Assembly (NCBI GenBank): GCA_023151115.1 | Contig: JAKLJP010000031.1 | Coordinates: 1 to 64,000 of the forward strand | Source of the DNA: Anaerolineae bacterium | GTDB taxonomy: Bacteria; Chloroflexota; Anaerolineae; 4572-78; J111 | Direction of reading: 5' to 3' | DNA: 64,000 nucleotides | Program-made: the position numbers and the translations under genes | The notes under the pieces: generated by a model | The model's input: the letters and a program-made list of their open reading frames with translations, nothing else | What the model was told of the DNA's origin: nothing | The model's database searches: none | Part shown: in pieces, positions 41,322 to 50,651 of the stretch | Layout of the letters: each line of letters begins with the position of its first letter | How positions within the stretch are numbered: position 1 is the first letter of the stretch

Positions 41322-42140
41322 ATGACCTATTTTTCTCCCAGAGAACAGTCGTTACGCGAAGAAATCGTCCTGGTCGGCAAGTTGATGTATGAACGCGGTC
41401 TCATTGTGGCCACCGACGGCAACATTTCGGCCCGCCTGGACGACAACACCATCCTCATCACCCCCAGCGGTTTGTGCAAAGGTTTGATGACGCCCGATCA
41501 GTTGATTACTATTGACATGAGCGGTCGCAAAGTGGGCCAGGAGACCGCGGCCAATAAAGACCTCAAGCCTACCTCCGAGATTACCATGCACCTGGAAGCC
41601 TTCAAACAGCGGCCTGACGTCCAGGCGGTGGTTCACGCCCACCCGCCTCACGCCATTGCTCTGAGCATCGTCGGCATCTCGCTGGCCGATTGTATGCTGC
41701 CGGAAGCCATTGTGTTTTTGGGCCTGACGCCGACCACCCCCTATGCTACCCCTTCGAGCGAGGAGAACGCCCGCGCCATCCGCGAGGTGATTGCCGGCCA
41801 CGATGCTCTGGTGTTGCAGCGGCACGGCAGCCTGACCGTCGGCAGCAGCCCGCTCAATGCCTTTTACCGCACCGAGACGTTGGAGCAAATCGCCCGCATT
41901 ACTTACATGCTGAACCAATTGGGCGGCGGCCAACCCTTACCGGCCTTCCAAGTGGAAAAACTCATCCAGACCCGCCAGGTTTGGGGGTTGGCCCGCGCCG
42001 CCGACGCCGCTGACTTTTGCGAAAAGTGCGGGGTGTGTCACATTGAAGGGGAACATACCCGGCCGGCAGCCTCCAACGGCTCGGCCACCGAGTTGGTCCA
42101 GCTTATCGCCGAGAGGGTTATGCGCGAGTTGAAGCGGTAA
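41322..42140 (+). CDS. Class II aldolase/adducin family enzyme with C-terminal encapsulation-like helix
   Basis: A 272-residue zinc aldolase of the L-fuculose-phosphate aldolase type, which yields lactaldehyde or another aldehyde plus dihydroxyacetone phosphate. Core features: GNISARLDDNTILITPSG, STHTA-like site VVHAHPPHAIALS with two zinc His, and the third His in LVLQRHGSLTVG. After about residue 215 it has a tail: a cysteine cluster C233-x2-C236-x2-C239-H, a spacer, then an amphipathic helix (TELVQLIAERVMRELKR) that looks like an encapsulation peptide. The ATG follows the REC-ATPase gene by 6 bases. Class II aldolases are known microcompartment cargo in other loci. The substrate here is undetermined. 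Confidence 0.88.
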   Translation: MTYFSPREQSLREEIVLVGKLMYERGLIVATDGNISARLDDNTILITPSGLCKGLMTPDQLITIDMSGRKVGQETAANKDLKPTSEITMHLEAFKQRPDVQAVVHAHPPHAIALSIVGISLADCMLPEAIVFLGLTPTTPYATPSSEENARAIREVIAGHDALVLQRHGSLTVGSSPLNAFYRTETLEQIARITYMLNQLGGGQPLPAFQVEKLIQTRQVWGLARAADAADFCEKCGVCHIEGEHTRPAASNGSATELVQLIAERVMRELKR

Positions 42141-42186
42141 GCCGGAATTGGAGGATGAAAAGGGCGGTTATGTTTAGAGCACCAGT

Positions 42187-42215
42187 TTGCCCAAAATCGG
42201 CTCTGATGGTATATT
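42187..42215 (+). promoter_or_regulatory. Promoter of tRNA-Glu
   Basis: TTGCCC (42187-42192), 17-base spacer, TATATT (42210-42215), 33 bases before the tRNA. Confidence 0.6.
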
Positions 42216-42248
42216 ACCCCCCGTTGTCCTAGCACAGCACCTCCCTTC

Positions 42249-42321
42249 GCCCTCGTCGTCTAGAGGACTAGGACACAGCCCTTTCAAGGCTGCGACACGG
42301 GTTCGAATCCCGTCGAGGGCA
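42249..42321 (+). tRNA. trnE: tRNA-Glu (anticodon TTC)
   Basis: Acceptor stem GCCCTCG (42249-42255) pairs with CGAGGGC (42314-42320), discriminator A at 42321. Anticodon stem CAGCC/GGCTG encloses loop CTTTCAA with anticodon TTC at 42283-42285, and the T arm reads GGGTTCGAATCCCG. The 3' CCA is not encoded. Confidence 0.97.
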
Positions 42322-42349
42322 TGCATTAAGCTTCACAGTTTTGAAAAAC

Positions 42350-42379
42350 AAAAAGGCCGTCCTGTGGACGGCCTTTTTT
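42350..42379 (+). terminator. Intrinsic terminator after tRNA-Glu
   Basis: GGCCGTCC (42355-42362) and GGACGGCC (42366-42373) with a 3-base loop and TTTTTT (42374-42379). An A-run in front lets it also serve the minus-strand gene ending at 42398. Confidence 0.93.
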
Positions 42380-42397
42380 GTTTTTCAAGTGGATTCA

Positions 42398-42904
42398 CTA
42401 AATGAAAAGTTGAGACAAGGGTAGCGACCCCAGCTCGCGCATCAGGTCTTCAAACGCATCCGGGTCAGAGCCAATACTTGCGCCAGCAGCCAGAGCGCAG
42501 CAACAGCAGCACAGTACCAGCAGCACTACCACCGCAATAATAATATTGCGCCGATTCATCCAGCCCGGACTGCCACTTCCACTGCTGCCAAAGCTGCCGC
42601 CTCCGCCGGCGCTGCCGCCACTCCCACCGATGGGCCGGGGGGTGGGTGGAACAACTTCCGGCTCCGGGCCGCGCTCAAAGGCTGAAGCGGCTTCTGCCTC
42701 AGCCGCCGCCAGTTGTTCCTGGGTCACGGCGACGGTTTTGGCTTCTTCTTCGGCCAGCCGGCTAAAGCTGGACATAATCGTGCGGTCATCGTCCATTTCC
42801 GGGGGACGATCCGGCAGGTTAACTTGAGTTTCAAGCGGCGCGCCACACTCGACACAAAAGCGCGCGCCGGCTTCATTTTCAGCGCCACAATTTGGGCAAT
42901 TCAT
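42398..42904 (-). CDS. Zinc-ribbon single-span membrane protein
   Basis: A 168-residue protein. It begins with a double CxxC zinc ribbon (MNCPNCGAENEAGARFCVEC), followed by an acidic and Ala/Glu-rich segment (EQLAAAEAEAASAFERG), a Gly/Ser linker, one membrane segment (IIIAVVVLLVLCCCCCALAA) with five consecutive cysteines at its end, and about 30 residues outside. The layout resembles many zinc-ribbon membrane proteins of unknown role. The Cys run could be lipidated or purely hydrophobic. No neighbour suggests a function. Confidence 0.75.
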   Translation of the reverse strand: MNCPNCGAENEAGARFCVECGAPLETQVNLPDRPPEMDDDRTIMSSFSRLAEEEAKTVAVTQEQLAAAEAEAASAFERGPEPEVVPPTPRPIGGSGGSAGGGGSFGSSGSGSPGWMNRRNIIIAVVVLLVLCCCCCALAAGASIGSDPDAFEDLMRELGSLPLSQLFI

Positions 42905-42999
42905 AATTGTATAATTCCTTGCAGCAAGATTTACGCCCGGCTAGGGCCGAAACGCGGGCCAATTTTAGCAGAATAATCCGAATCGAACAATCTTTACCC

Positions 43000-44862
43000 T
43001 TAGCCGCAGCAAGTGGGAGGGCCACACGGAGGTGGGGGCGGTGAGGCTGGGGGATTAATGGTGATGGTGTGGGTGGCCGGAGGGCTGACCTGCCCGATAT
43101 TGTCTCTGACGGTCAGGGTAACATTATAAACGCCGGGAATAGCATATCTATAGGACAGATTGAGGCCACTGCCGGTATTCCCGTCGCCAAAATCCCAATC
43201 GTAGGTGGCAAGCTGGCCTGCCGGTTCGGAGCCGACGGCGGAAAATAGAATTGACTCGCATACCGAAGCGGTCGCTGGTGCGGTAATTTTGGGCAGAAGA
43301 GGCTGGATAGGTTCCTCCCCTGTCACTTCGTCTGTCGGAATAGGAGGGAGGGGAGTCGGCGGGGGTAGTGGGGTAGAAGTTGGCGTGGGTGGCGGCGGTG
43401 GTTCAGCGCACGATGCGGTCAGACGGCGCAAAATTTTCCACTGTCCGGCGGTCAACTGCATCTGGTAGCAGGCTTCTTGTAAAGCCGAACCATTGACATT
43501 GAATGTAATGTGGACCAACCCCACCTGCCCCTGCTCGCCTGTGACCACATCGCGCCCGCCGCCGGTCTCCAATAAATCTGGGTCAGTTTCCGTCTGGGGG
43601 TAATAACGAAGTTGGGCTACAGTAATCCCACTGTTGCCGTCAAAAGCAGGCAAGCCAAAGTAGCCGGGATTGTTGGCATTAAAGGCCGCCAATGCGTCCC
43701 CCATTAGAAAGCTGCTCAGCGACGTATCATTATCGGGACGCCACAACAAACTGGCATCGGTGGTGTCGGTATTGCACAAAGTTTCATCTGCACCGCCGCA
43801 GGTAGCAGCGTAAAAACCTAACACCAACTTTTCTGGAAAAGGTGTATTAAACAACTCGTTAGGAGGGGTGGGGTAGAAATCCACCGTTGAGAGGATAGGG
43901 GCGGCCAACTGCGGCCCGCCCACGCCGCCCAAAGGGGGGATGGGATCCAAATAGGTTTGATTGCCGTCTGGGCCTGTTATCAAGCCATAAACAGAGCGAA
44001 TGGCCAGTTGACTCCGCTCAAAACCGTTCCGATCAATCACCGTAACCTGGCCATAGGCGTCAGCCCCCTGAATAAGATTAATACTTACTCCACCGCTGCC
44101 CCGGAAAAAGCCAATCGGTTGATAACGGGCCGGCGTATCACGGGGATGCTCCCAGGCTTCGGAGTTTTGCCGAAAGCGGAAAACGGTTAACTCATCGGCC
44201 CCCTGCACAATCAATTCTGGCACATCAGCGCCATCCGGCCCATTACGATCAAGGGCTAAATCCTCAATAGTGAGCGATGGACCATAGGTTTGCTGTTCAC
44301 TCAAATAATTACGATCGGGAGCCTGGAGTTGATATGGAAAGATGACCGGCGGCTTCCCGCGATCATTATCATAAACCGCCCCGTGAATGGGGCTGTTTCG
44401 GGCGCGTTTGTCAAACAGGTAAAAAACCACCCACTCCTCAAAGCCGTCAGCATCGGTATCGGCGCGCATCACGCTGACCACGCCAATATTGTCCGACACT
44501 GCATCGGGTAAGCCATGAGCAAAAGCAGTATCAAAATTGACCAATTGCCCCAGTCCCATCGTTTCAGCCCCTTGACGAATATAGGGCAAAGGATTCAAAT
44601 TAAACAAAAGTACAAAAAACAGGGCGGTAGTCACTAAAAACCCGATAAGAATCAAATTATTACTCAGAAGTTCGGTTAACCATTGGAGACCGGGGCCGGG
44701 AAAACGCGCTCTGAAAAATATCAAGGTTAAAATAAGCGCAATCAGAAAGGCATAGGTGAGCCACATCGGTCGGGATGTGGTCGGCTGCTGCCATAAGGCC
44801 AAACCCAGCGCCAGACTCAGCGATTGGAAAGATGACATACTGATAAGATAGATTAGTTGCAA
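43000..44862 (-). CDS. Membrane-anchored protein with integrin-like repeats and a PKD domain
   Basis: A 620-residue protein starting at TTG 44862, set by AGGAGG 5 bases ahead. Two to three hydrophobic segments (SLSLALGLALW, LTYAFLIALILTLIFF, NLILIGFLVTTALFFVLLF) anchor it; the long remainder is presumably outside. It contains acidic VCBS/FG-GAP-like stretches (ADTDADGFEEWVVFY, ALDRNGPDGADVPELIV), a Pro/Thr linker (PPPTPTSTPLPPPTPLP) and a C-terminal PKD domain (TYDWDFGDGNTGSGLNLSY). It ends in a Cys/Pro-rich tail (PPPPPCGPPTCCG). Surface binding is likely; the partner is unknown. Confidence 0.8.
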   Translation of the reverse strand: MQLIYLISMSSFQSLSLALGLALWQQPTTSRPMWLTYAFLIALILTLIFFRARFPGPGLQWLTELLSNNLILIGFLVTTALFFVLLFNLNPLPYIRQGAETMGLGQLVNFDTAFAHGLPDAVSDNIGVVSVMRADTDADGFEEWVVFYLFDKRARNSPIHGAVYDNDRGKPPVIFPYQLQAPDRNYLSEQQTYGPSLTIEDLALDRNGPDGADVPELIVQGADELTVFRFRQNSEAWEHPRDTPARYQPIGFFRGSGGVSINLIQGADAYGQVTVIDRNGFERSQLAIRSVYGLITGPDGNQTYLDPIPPLGGVGGPQLAAPILSTVDFYPTPPNELFNTPFPEKLVLGFYAATCGGADETLCNTDTTDASLLWRPDNDTSLSSFLMGDALAAFNANNPGYFGLPAFDGNSGITVAQLRYYPQTETDPDLLETGGGRDVVTGEQGQVGLVHITFNVNGSALQEACYQMQLTAGQWKILRRLTASCAEPPPPPTPTSTPLPPPTPLPPIPTDEVTGEEPIQPLLPKITAPATASVCESILFSAVGSEPAGQLATYDWDFGDGNTGSGLNLSYRYAIPGVYNVTLTVRDNIGQVSPPATHTITINPPASPPPPPCGPPTCCG

Positions 44863-45071
44863 TGTGGCCTCCTCACCGCCTGCTTATGGCCGACTGCTAA
44901 ATCTTTATAAATCGCAGACAGGCAACAGGGTATTATCAAACGTTGTCAGCGGTTATAACTACGATTCAATTTTACTTAAGATAGACATAAAATGCAAGGT
45001 TTGTCCTAAAAGTTTGACTTTATGTCAAAAAGCAGAGGTGTTATGATTTTCAAAAAAAGAGGGGTTAGGGG

Positions 45072-45152
45072 CAATACTTTTCAAATAACGTAGTTTAGCC
45101 CCTTGTGGGCGGACACAAGGCCCTATGCTACGGCCTTATTTGAAAAGTATTG
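45072..45152. repeat. Inverted-repeat element with 17-bp arms
   Basis: CAATACTTTTCAAATAA (45072-45088) is exactly inverted at 45136-45152, flanked on both sides by GGGGTTAGGGG. Inside lies GTAGTTTAGCCCCTTGTGGGC (45090-45110), whose reverse complement is at 13534-13554. A small mobile or hairpin repeat; the rest of the 44863-45302 gap shows only the hairpin at 45173 and a REP-like CCCTTCGATACGC near 45256. Confidence 0.65.
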
Positions 45153-45172
45153 GGGTTAGGGGAATAAAGATT

Positions 45173-45209
45173 GGAGATTGGAGATTCAAGCTGACGATCT
45201 CCAATCTCC
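45173..45209. repeat. Tandem-unit hairpin (GGAGATT family)
   Basis: GGAGATTGGAGAT (45173-45185) pairs perfectly with ATCTCCAATCTCC (45197-45209). Same unit as 25796-25846. It lies downstream of lon. Confidence 0.75.
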
Positions 45210-45302
45210 CGGACTGATGAGTTTTTGAACAAGTTCGACGTTTTTTAAATCGCACCCTTCGATACGCCCTCACTGTGTTCAAGGCTACTCAGGCTGCGAT
45301 GT

Positions 45303-47702
45303 TTAAGCCGTTGCGGCAGCTTCAGCTTTGCTCTTTTTCTTTTTGGTAATAATCAAGGCAGTTTTTAACACATCTTCCATTTTGGCGGCGAAGATAATAT
45401 TCAGGTCGCGCTGCACTTTTTTGGGCACATCCACCAGGTCTTTTTGGTTCTGGGTAGGCACAATCACGGTGGTGATGCCGGCCCGGTGCGCCGCCAAAAT
45501 CTTCTCTTTGAGGCCGCCGATGGGCAGCACTTTGCCACGCAGGGTGATTTCGCCGGTCATGGCCACATCACGGCGCACTTTGTGGTTGGAGAAAGCGGAC
45601 ATTAAGGCAGTAGCCATGGTGATGCCGGCGCTGGGGCCATCTTTGGGGATGGCCCCTTCGGGCACGTGGACGTGAATATCGCAGCTTTCAAATTGGGCCG
45701 GCTTGATGTCATACTCTTTGGCGTGCGAGCGGACAAAGGAGTAGGCCGCCTGGACCGACTCTTGCATGACCTCGCCCAACTGCCCGGTCAGGGTCAGGTT
45801 GCCTTTGCCCGGCATCAGCGTCACCTCGATGGGCATGATGTCGCCGCCGGCTTCGGTGTAGGCAATGCCGGTTGCCACGCCCACCTGGTCTTCTTTTTCA
45901 ACCATCTGCTCGGTGAAACGGGGCGGCCCCAGGTATTTATGTAAAGCATTCCGGGTAATGGTTTTGGGGACAGGTTTCTGTTCGGCCAGGCGGCGGGTCA
46001 ATTTGCGACAAATCTGCCCAATCTCGCGTTCCAGGTTGCGCACCCCGGCCTCATAAGTATATTCGCGGACAATACCTTGCACCGCGCCGTCGGCAATTTT
46101 CAGGCCGACATCCTCCAGCCCATGCTCTTCGATCTGGCGCGGAATCAAAAATTGGCGGGCAATTTCCAGCTTTTCTTCCTCGATGTAGCCCGAAAACTCA
46201 ATCACCTCCATCCGGTCGCGCAAAGCGGAGGGGATGGTATATAACACATTGGCCGTGGTGATAAACAACACCTTTGATAAATCGTAAGGCAACTCCAGGT
46301 AATGGTCGGAAAAGCTGTTATTCTGCTCCGGGTCGAGCGCCTCCAGCAGTGCGGCGCTGGGGTCGCCCCGAAAATCAGCCCCCACTTTATCAATTTCGTC
46401 GAGCATGAAGACCGGATTGATTGTCCCCGCCCGGCGCATGCTTTGAATGATCCGGCCCGGCAGCGCCCCGATATACGTCCGGCGGTGGCCCCTGATTTCG
46501 GCTTCGTCGTGGATGCCACCCAGGCTGACCCGCACAAACTTGCGTCCCAACGCCTCGGCAATTGAACGCCCCAGCGAGGTTTTGCCCGTACCGGGCGGTC
46601 CGACAAAGCACAGAATCGGGCTGCGCATTTTGAGACCGGCCCGCTGTAGCACGGCGATATGTTCCAAAATCCGCTCTTTGGCTTTGGGAATGCCAAAATG
46701 GTTGTTGTCCAGCACTTTGGCTACATGGCGAATATCGGTGTTGTCTACGGTGGCATTGACCCAGGGTAGTTCGATAATCCAATCGAGATAGGTACGGATA
46801 ATGCCTACTTCCGGCGCGGCAGGCGGCATAATGGCCAGGCGGTTCAGTTCCTTTTCCGCTTTGGCGCGGGCCTCATCGGGCAGGCTGATCTGGCTTAACT
46901 TTTCGCGCAGTTCGTTGATTTCGGCCAGTTGGGTATCCATTTCGCCCAGCTCGCTCTGGATTACCCGCATCTGTTCTCGCAAAAAGAATTCGCGCTGCCC
47001 CTTGTCAACTTCCTGCTGCACCTGATCCTGAATTTCTGACTCCAGCTTGAGCACGTCCAATTCTTGGGCCAGAACAATGCTCAACCGCTGCAAACGGGTG
47101 AGCGGGTCAATGGTATCCAAAATTTGCTGGCGCTGTTCCACATCCAGGTCAATCACCGAAGCGATCATATCGGCCAGCCAACCCGGCTCATCAATGTTCA
47201 TGGCGGCCACATAGGCGTCGTCGGGCAGGTTGCGGTTCAGGTGCACGCACTTTTCAAACAGGTCCAGCACCGCCCGCATCGAAGCCTGGGCGTTGAGGTT
47301 CTTTTCGCTGTCTTCGGTCAGGCGGCGCACCCGCACCCGCAGGTAGGGCTGCTCCTGGGTAAATTCGATAATTTTGACCCGCTGGTGTCCCTGAGCCAGA
47401 ATGTTGGTGCTGCCATCGGGCATGCGCAGCATGCGGCCAATCACTACCTCGGTGCCAATGCTGTACAGGTCTGCCGGCTGGGGGTCTTCCTGATCGGCAT
47501 CTCGCTGGGTCACAACGACCAGTTGGCTTTTCTCGACCAGGGCTGCTTCCAGGGCCAGCACCGAGCGATCTCGCCCCACAAACAGCGGCGTGAGCATGCG
47601 CGGAAAAACCACCGTGTCCCGCACGGGCAGCACAGGCAGTTCCACTTCCATTTCATCCGTTTCAAGCGGGGCGCCGAACTCTTTTTCTAAAGTATCCATC
47701 AA
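45303..47702 (-). CDS. lon: ATP-dependent protease Lon
   Basis: A 799-residue homohexameric AAA+ protease degrading misfolded and regulatory proteins. N-terminal LAN domain ([20 protein letters not shown]), coiled region, AAA+ with Walker [20 protein letters not shown] (about residue 365) and Walker [11 protein letters not shown], then the protease domain with catalytic Ser in [15 protein letters not shown] and Lys in [15 protein letters not shown]. The C-terminus is basic and Ala-rich ([13 protein letters not shown]). Length is that of bacterial LonA. It stands alone, transcribed away from the IS66 remnant. Confidence 0.97.
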   Translation of the reverse strand: MMDTLEKEFGAPLETDEMEVELPVLPVRDTVVFPRMLTPLFVGRDRSVLALEAALVEKSQLVVVTQRDADQEDPQPADLYSIGTEVVIGRMLRMPDGSTNILAQGHQRVKIIEFTQEQPYLRVRVRRLTEDSEKNLNAQASMRAVLDLFEKCVHLNRNLPDDAYVAAMNIDEPGWLADMIASVIDLDVEQRQQILDTIDPLTRLQRLSIVLAQELDVLKLESEIQDQVQQEVDKGQREFFLREQMRVIQSELGEMDTQLAEINELREKLSQISLPDEARAKAEKELNRLAIMPPAAPEVGIIRTYLDWIIELPWVNATVDNTDIRHVAKVLDNNHFGIPKAKERILEHIAVLQRAGLKMRSPILCFVGPPGTGKTSLGRSIAEALGRKFVRVSLGGIHDEAEIRGHRRTYIGALPGRIIQSMRRAGTINPVFMLDEIDKVGADFRGDPSAALLEALDPEQNNSFSDHYLELPYDLSKVLFITTANVLYTIPSALRDRMEVIEFSGYIEEEKLEIARQFLIPRQIEEHGLEDVGLKIADGAVQGIVREYTYEAGVRNLEREIGQICRKLTRRLAEQKPVPKTITRNALHKYLGPPRFTEQMVEKEDQVGVATGIAYTEAGGDIMPIEVTLMPGKGNLTLTGQLGEVMQESVQAAYSFVRSHAKEYDIKPAQFESCDIHVHVPEGAIPKDGPSAGITMATALMSAFSNHKVRRDVAMTGEITLRGKVLPIGGLKEKILAAHRAGITTVIVPTQNQKDLVDVPKKVQRDLNIIFAAKMEDVLKTALIITKKKKSKAEAAATA

Positions 47703-47900
47703 ATTACCAGGTCTCCAAGCATAGGGCGTTTCTTCCCCTAACTATACCACAAAAGGGATAGAACAAAAACCACAAGGGCTTGTCCTTACTGCCCGATTTA
47801 TTATCAAATGATACCCAAGATGAAGCATTTAAGCAAAGGACTGACCTGTGGGCTGGCTCTTTTTGTTTGGGTGCGTTTCATTTTTTGGTAGATATAAAAT

Positions 47901-49177
47901 TTAGAGGGCCTGATTGTTGTCGAATGGCACCTTAAAATCGTACATAAAGGTCAAGGTTTCTTGTTTGCGTAGGTGTAACCGATCCAGCAAATTCTTGGGT
48001 TGGCTCTGCTTGACTCGGCCTCGCTTTTTGGAGCCAGGGTCAGGAGGCGGTGCAGGTGGGTTGGCTGGCTGTCCCTCAGCAATGAGTTGGTCATAGCGTC
48101 GGTCAAACTGAGCCAGTTGCTCGGTAGAAAGACATGTCTGTCCTTGCTGTTGAGCGCTTTCGACCGTTTCTTTAATCTCGACCAGCAGGTTGGCTAACGC
48201 TTCTGCCCAACTTTGCTGATAGCGTTCCTGGATAAAGACCAACTCACGCAGGTGATGAGCATTGCATGGCCAGGGTCGTGGTACTGAAAATAGGAGGCAT
48301 AGGCATCGTGGATAGAGTGACCTTGACGCCGGGGTAAAATCCCAATCTCGTCCAGGGCTTTGCTGCCCCGCTTGGCATGGCTGACCAGATAAGTCAAGGT
48401 GGCCGTACTGCTCACATGTACCCAAAACCGCTTCCCTGCTACCGGCACACTGGTTTCGTCAAAATGAACCGGCTCTGGGGTTTGGATCAGATAAGCTTTG
48501 ACGGCTTCATTGACCGAGGTTACCTGTTCGGCCATCTCTTGACAAGCGGTCACAATACTCCCTTCGCTCAACCGGTGTTCGTACAGGTCGTTGAAGCTGT
48601 CAGCAGTTCGTTCCAGCGGAATGATGTGGTTCTGGTTGAAATACACCGCCTGGGCCTTGAGCACTGGCCCGTATTGCACCGGTTGGTTCACTTCGGCCGG
48701 AAAGGCCGCCTTGTTAGCCTGTCCACAGCCTGGACAACTTTTGATCTCCGCCCGATGTTCGGTCACTTCCACCCGCACCAGCGGTAGGTCAAAGACCTGT
48801 CGTGCTTCGTAAGCCTCTGCCTCGACCTGTTCCAAACAAATCTGGCACTGACCACACTGCTTGACCGGATGCACTCTGACATAGTGAGGTTCAGCCACCG
48901 CTTTCAGGGTTTGTCCGGGATGACCGGGTTGGCCCCCCGACTTTTTCCCGCTGCGTTGGCGCAGACTTCGGGGAGCTGGTTTCTTTAACCCATCACTCGA
49001 AGGTGGTTTCCCACTATTGCCACTATTTTTGGCCAATTGGTCTTCCAGAGCTTGAACCCGAGCGGCCAATCCCATGACAACCTCGAACATACTATCGAAC
49101 AAGGTCACTACCGCTTCTTCACCTTCTTGGTACGCGGTCCGTATGTCTTCTCGACTGGGTATCCGAGGTTCTGTCAT
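47901..49177 (-). pseudogene. IS66-family transposase (TnpC) remnant, frameshifted and truncated
   Basis: From ATG 49177 the protein reads as IS66 TnpC: coiled N-terminus (LAARVQALEDQLAKNSGNSG), zinc motif (CGQCQICLEQVE and CPGCGQANKA), then the DDE core [19 protein letters not shown]. At about 48270 a small deletion shifts the frame: GHAML should continue as [17 protein letters not shown], found in the next frame (47901-48260). That piece ends at VPFDNNQAL and a stop, where normal copies continue about 70 residues (FDNNQAERD). Both a frameshift and a 3' truncation make it inactive; no terminal repeats or companion IS66 genes remain. Confidence 0.88.
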
Positions 49178-49307
49178 AACCTTATTGTGGCTGTGTTGTA
49201 CGATTTTAGCAATTTCTTAAGGTGCGACTCGCTTTTATGCCTGAGCAGTTACTAAAAGTGTACGGTAGCAAATCAGCGCCTGTCCTTTTGGCGTCCGTTT
49301 AAACCGC

Positions 49308-49336
49308 TTGACAAAATAGGGGCTGACTGCTATAGT
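49308..49336 (+). promoter_or_regulatory. Promoter of the riboswitch-terC transcript
   Basis: TTGACA (49308-49313), 17-base spacer, TATAGT (49331-49336). The predicted start near 49343 lies just before the riboswitch aptamer. Confidence 0.8.
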
Positions 49337-49345
49337 TGTAACATT

Positions 49346-49447
49346 GGTTAGGGAGTAGCCACCCATCCATATGGGTCGGCCAGTCGTCAATACGGAGCAA
49401 TGCTCCCGGCTGGTCGTAAGTGTACCAACACTACTGGCGAGACTACC
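49346..49447 (+). ncRNA. yybP-ykoY manganese riboswitch aptamer
   Basis: The region has the family's conserved pieces in order: GGTTAGGGAGTAGCC at the 5' side, a hairpin ACCCATCCATATGGGT, the CGTCAATACGG loop, paired CCGGCTGG, and the 3' strand GGCGAGACTACC. GGTTAG (49346-49351) can pair with CTACC (49443-49447) to close the P1 stem. This aptamer senses Mn2+ and typically precedes TerC/Alx or MntP exporters, which fits the gene that follows. Confidence 0.85.
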
Positions 49448-49479
49448 ACGACTTAGGGCCGTGGAAGTCTCGCTTTTTT
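49437..49479 (+). terminator. Riboswitch-controlled intrinsic terminator
   Basis: GCGAGACT-A-CCACG (49437-49450) pairs with CGTGG-A-AGTCTCGC (49460-49473), followed by TTTTTT (49474-49479). Its 5' arm overlaps the 3' strand of the aptamer's closing stem (49437-49447), so forming P1 blocks the terminator. This predicts that Mn2+ binding turns the gene on. Confidence 0.88.
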
Positions 49480-49518
49480 ATCACCACGGCCAAATTTTAC
49501 ACAAGGAGTGGAATCTTT

Positions 49519-50484
49519 ATGGACACAATTTGGCTTTGGGTTGGCTTTAATGTTTTTGTTTTGGCCATGCTGGCCCTGGATTTGGGGGTGTTTCACCGCC
49601 ACACCCACGCAGTCTCGGTCAAAGAAGCGACTATCTGGAGTGTGGTTTGGGTTGCCCTGTCTCTGTGTTTCAACCTAGGGCTTTACTTTTTCTGGGACAC
49701 TATTTCCCCGGCCAGCGAGTACTCCAACAGCGAAGCAGCCCTGGCCTTTTTCACCGGCTACCTGATCGAAAAATCGCTCAGCGTAGACAATATCTTTGTC
49801 TTTGTCCTCATTTTTACCTATTTTGCCGTGCCGGCCTTGTACCAGCATCGGGTACTGTTCTGGGGCATCATCGGCGCGCTGGTGATGCGGGGTATTCTGA
49901 TCGCCGTCGGCGCGGCCTTGCTGCACGAGTTCCACTGGATTATTTACATCTTTGGCGGCTTTCTCATCTTCACCGGGATTAGGATGGCCTTCCACCGCGA
50001 TGAAGAGATTCACCCGGAGGACAATCCGCTGGTCAAACTTTTCCGGCGCTTTATGCGGGTTTCCCTTAAATACGCCGACGACAAATTTTTTGTGCGCCAG
50101 GACGGGCTGTTGATGGCAACCCCGCTCTTTCTGGTGCTCCTCATTGTCGAAAGCACCGACCTGGTTTTTGCGCTGGACTCCATCCCGGCCATTTTTGCCG
50201 TGACCGAGGACCCCTTTATCATCTACACCTCCAATGTTTTCGCCATTTTGGGCCTGCGCTCACTTTATTTTGTGTTGGCCGGAGTCATTGACAAGTTCCA
50301 CTATTTGAAGCTGGGGCTGTCGGTGGTGCTCACCTTTGTGGGCATCAAAATGGTCATTGCCGAGTTTTACAAAATCCCCATCGGCGTTTCCTTGGGCGTG
50401 ATTGCCGCCGTCCTGACCATTGCCATTCTGGCCTCTTTGCTTCATACTCAGCGGCTGAATCAACAAAGTACCTTTACCGATTAG
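49519..50484 (+). CDS. TerC/Alx-family membrane transporter
   Basis: A 321-residue integral membrane protein, the same length as E. coli Alx, with about nine hydrophobic segments. The family's acidic intramembrane motifs are present: ALDLGVFHRH in the first segment, YLIEKSLSVDNIFVFVLIF in the third, and VESTDLVFALDSIPAIFAVT later. These proteins export Mn2+ (Alx, MeeF/MeeY group) and help metalate exported enzymes. AAGGAG (49503-49508) sets ATG 49519 and excludes a longer frame that runs through the terminator. Control by the manganese riboswitch directly upstream supports a manganese export role. Confidence 0.93.
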   Translation: MDTIWLWVGFNVFVLAMLALDLGVFHRHTHAVSVKEATIWSVVWVALSLCFNLGLYFFWDTISPASEYSNSEAALAFFTGYLIEKSLSVDNIFVFVLIFTYFAVPALYQHRVLFWGIIGALVMRGILIAVGAALLHEFHWIIYIFGGFLIFTGIRMAFHRDEEIHPEDNPLVKLFRRFMRVSLKYADDKFFVRQDGLLMATPLFLVLLIVESTDLVFALDSIPAIFAVTEDPFIIYTSNVFAILGLRSLYFVLAGVIDKFHYLKLGLSVVLTFVGIKMVIAEFYKIPIGVSLGVIAAVLTIAILASLLHTQRLNQQSTFTD

Positions 50485-50488
50485 AGTC

Positions 50489-50582
50489 TCAGTAGATCCA
50501 ATTTTTCACCGTAGCTGGCGCATCTCTATGCGTCAGCGGACGGCATAGGGATGCCACCCTACAGGAAATTTGGATCTACTGA
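50489..50582. repeat. 94-bp nested hairpin element after terC
   Basis: TCAGTAGATCCAA at 50489 is inverted as TTGGATCTACTGA ending at 50582, with further pairing inward (TTTCACCGTAG/CTACAGGAAA) and an inner stem GCATCTCTATGC/GCATAGGGATGC. It could end the terC transcript or be a small mobile repeat. A second copy is not seen here. Confidence 0.65.
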
Positions 50583-50651
50583 GTCTGGGTAATGGCTCTC
50601 TCTCAGCCTTTTGGCTAAATCGGGTAGGTTGTGCTAAACTTATAAAGTGTC

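Noticed and set aside
44864..45046. 60-codon plus-strand frame upstream of lon's 3' region
   Set aside because: No ribosome site, no similarity, unusual composition; it lies in a noncoding gap with repeats.
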